Positions 5,786 through 6,775 of a DNA stretch of 6,775 nucleotides are shown one piece after another. The position numbers and the translations under genes are program-made. Location: positions 1-6,775 of the forward strand of contig DAOWAH010000091.1 of the NCBI GenBank assembly GCA_030634675.1, written 5' to 3'. Numbering within the stretch: position 1 is the first letter of the stretch; each line of letters begins with the position of its first letter. Below the pieces are notes generated by a model. It had not been told where the DNA came from. It was given only the letters and a program-made list of their open reading frames with translations, and did not search any database. This DNA is from Fidelibacterota bacterium (GTDB lineage: Bacteria > Marinisomatota > Marinisomatia > Marinisomatales > TCS56).

Positions 5786-6775
5786 GAGGTTTGAGTCCGT
5801 AAAAGTTCCACCAGCCGGTCGATATCCTGGCGGGTTCGTTTTTCAGTTACAGCAATCCGTAACAGCAAAGAATCTTCATTTACAGTCGTACCAACCAAAA
5901 TACCCTGCGCCTGTCCGTTTGTTATAATATTGGTTGCTGGTTGAGGGCATTTAACGATGAATTCTTTGAAAAATCCCTGGTCATGAGCCAACTGGAAACC
6001 GGTAATTTGAGCGATTTGATCGGCGCAGTAGTGGGCTTTCTGAAAACAGAGATTCGCTAATTTACTAAAACCGTTTTTACCAATTAAACTGAGGTAAATC
6101 GCCGCTGAAAGAGCCATCAAACCCTGATTGGTACAAATATTACTGGTAGCTCGTTCCCGACGGATATGTTGTTCACGAGTCTGTAGGGCCAGCACAAAAC
6201 CCGGATTACCATCCACATCTGCGGTTGCTCCCACTATCCGGCCCGGCATTTTACGGACATGTTTCTGACAAGTGGCAAACAGACCCAATCCGGGACCACC
6301 AAACGATTGCGCATTACCCAATACCTGGCCTTCACCGGCATAAACATCGGCTGTACATTCACCGGGCGTGGTGAACAGCCCCAGGGCCAGCGGATCACCA
6401 ACAGCCACAAACCAAGCCCGTTTGTCTCTACATAATTCCCCAACTGCAGCCCAATCTTCGATCAACCCAAAACGATTAGGGGATTGCACAACGACCGCGG
6501 CTACCTGATCTAGATTATATTTTTGCAGGGTGTCCAAAGCCAGCCGATCATCAGATTCGGAGAGTATTTCCAGTGTTAAGCCGCTGTATTGTAAATAGGT
6601 CTCAACCACCTGCCGGTAATTATGATAAAGACCGCTGCTGATTAGAATCAGGTTATTCCGGGTACTATTGCCGCCAGCCATCAGGCAAGCTTCCGCAACC
6701 GCCGAGGCACCATCATACAGCGAGGCATTAACTACGTCCATACCTGAAATCTCACAAATCATGGATTGATATTCA
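5782..6775 (-). CDS. gcvPA: Glycine dehydrogenase (decarboxylating) subunit 1, GcvPA, N-terminus beyond right edge
   Basis: GcvPA is the alpha subunit of the split P-protein of the glycine cleavage system, which decarboxylates glycine and passes the aminomethyl group to the lipoylated H protein; the T protein then makes 5,10-methylene-THF. About 331 residues are visible, against roughly 440-450 in the family, so about 110 N-terminal residues lie outside. An ATG at 6762 is internal: the frame stays open upstream as EYQS, and EYQSMICEISGMDVVNASLYDG is a conserved interior motif of the family. Other marks are the FGGPGLGLFAT block, RKMPGRIVGATADVDG and REQHIRRERATSNICTNQGLMAL. The PLP-lysine is normally carried by the partner subunit GcvPB, which is not in the window, so its absence here is expected. 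The gene overlaps the GGGP synthase gene by four bases (ATGA). The reading frame shows no breaks. Confidence 0.96.
   Translation of the reverse strand, partial: EYQSMICEISGMDVVNASLYDGASAVAEACLMAGGNSTRNNLILISSGLYHNYRQVVETYLQYSGLTLEILSESDDRLALDTLQKYNLDQVAAVVVQSPNRFGLIEDWAAVGELCRDKRAWFVAVGDPLALGLFTTPGECTADVYAGEGQVLGNAQSFGGPGLGLFATCQKHVRKMPGRIVGATADVDGNPGFVLALQTREQHIRRERATSNICTNQGLMALSAAIYLSLIGKNGFSKLANLCFQKAHYCADQIAQITGFQLAHDQGFFKEFIVKCPQPATNIITNGQAQGILVGTTVNEDSLLLRIAVTEKRTRQDIDRLVELLRTQTS

Noticed and set aside
6234..6443. Minus-strand 69-codon frame inside gcvPA
   Set aside because: Out-of-frame shadow of the conserved gcvPA frame.
5782..6762. ATG at 6762 as the true start of gcvPA
   Set aside because: The frame remains open to the window edge and the residues just upstream (EYQS) belong to a conserved interior motif, so the start lies outside the window.

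Overview
All genes in this window lie on the minus strand, so transcription runs from high to low coordinates. The gene content suggests a Gram-negative bacterium. A GmhA-type phosphoheptose isomerase implies LPS heptose synthesis. A group II (Bacteroidetes-like) geranylgeranylglyceryl phosphate synthase is coupled to a split-type glycine decarboxylase subunit. Together these point weakly to the Fibrobacteres-Chlorobi-Bacteroidetes (FCB) superphylum or a related candidate phylum. This placement is inferred from protein families only; there is no rRNA or other taxonomic marker here.

The right block (about 6775 to 3550, read right to left) is a tight cluster. It holds gcvPA (its 5' end lies beyond the window edge), a geranylgeranylglyceryl phosphate (GGGP) synthase, gmhA and xerD. 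gcvPA and the GGGP synthase overlap by an ATGA. gmhA most likely begins at a GTG four bases past the synthase stop, behind a well-placed AGGA. xerD follows gmhA after 9 bases. The spacing implies one transcript.

An AT-rich gap of 197 bases (3353-3549) separates the blocks. It contains no convincing gene or hairpin terminator and is the likeliest place for a promoter driving the left block.

The left block (3352 to 1) holds a small M50 site-2-protease-like membrane metalloprotease, then a 41-residue single-helix membrane protein overlapping the protease stop codon. Next comes ftcD, a bifunctional formiminotransferase-cyclodeaminase, and then the N-terminal ATPase half of mutL, whose ATG overlaps the ftcD stop (TAATG) and which runs off the left edge.

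Functionally, gcvPA and ftcD both feed one-carbon units into the tetrahydrofolate pool: methylene-THF from glycine, and methenyl-THF from formiminoglutamate. gmhA and the GGGP synthase belong to envelope and lipid biosynthesis. xerD and mutL are chromosome-maintenance genes. Most of the window is ordinary housekeeping sequence.

The points worth a second look are a C2H2 zinc-finger-like insertion inside FtcD, the unlisted TTG-start microprotein between the protease and ftcD, and the archaeal-type lipid enzyme in a bacterial operon. I see no evidence for a mobile element, CRISPR array, RNA gene or a clear novel defence-type system.
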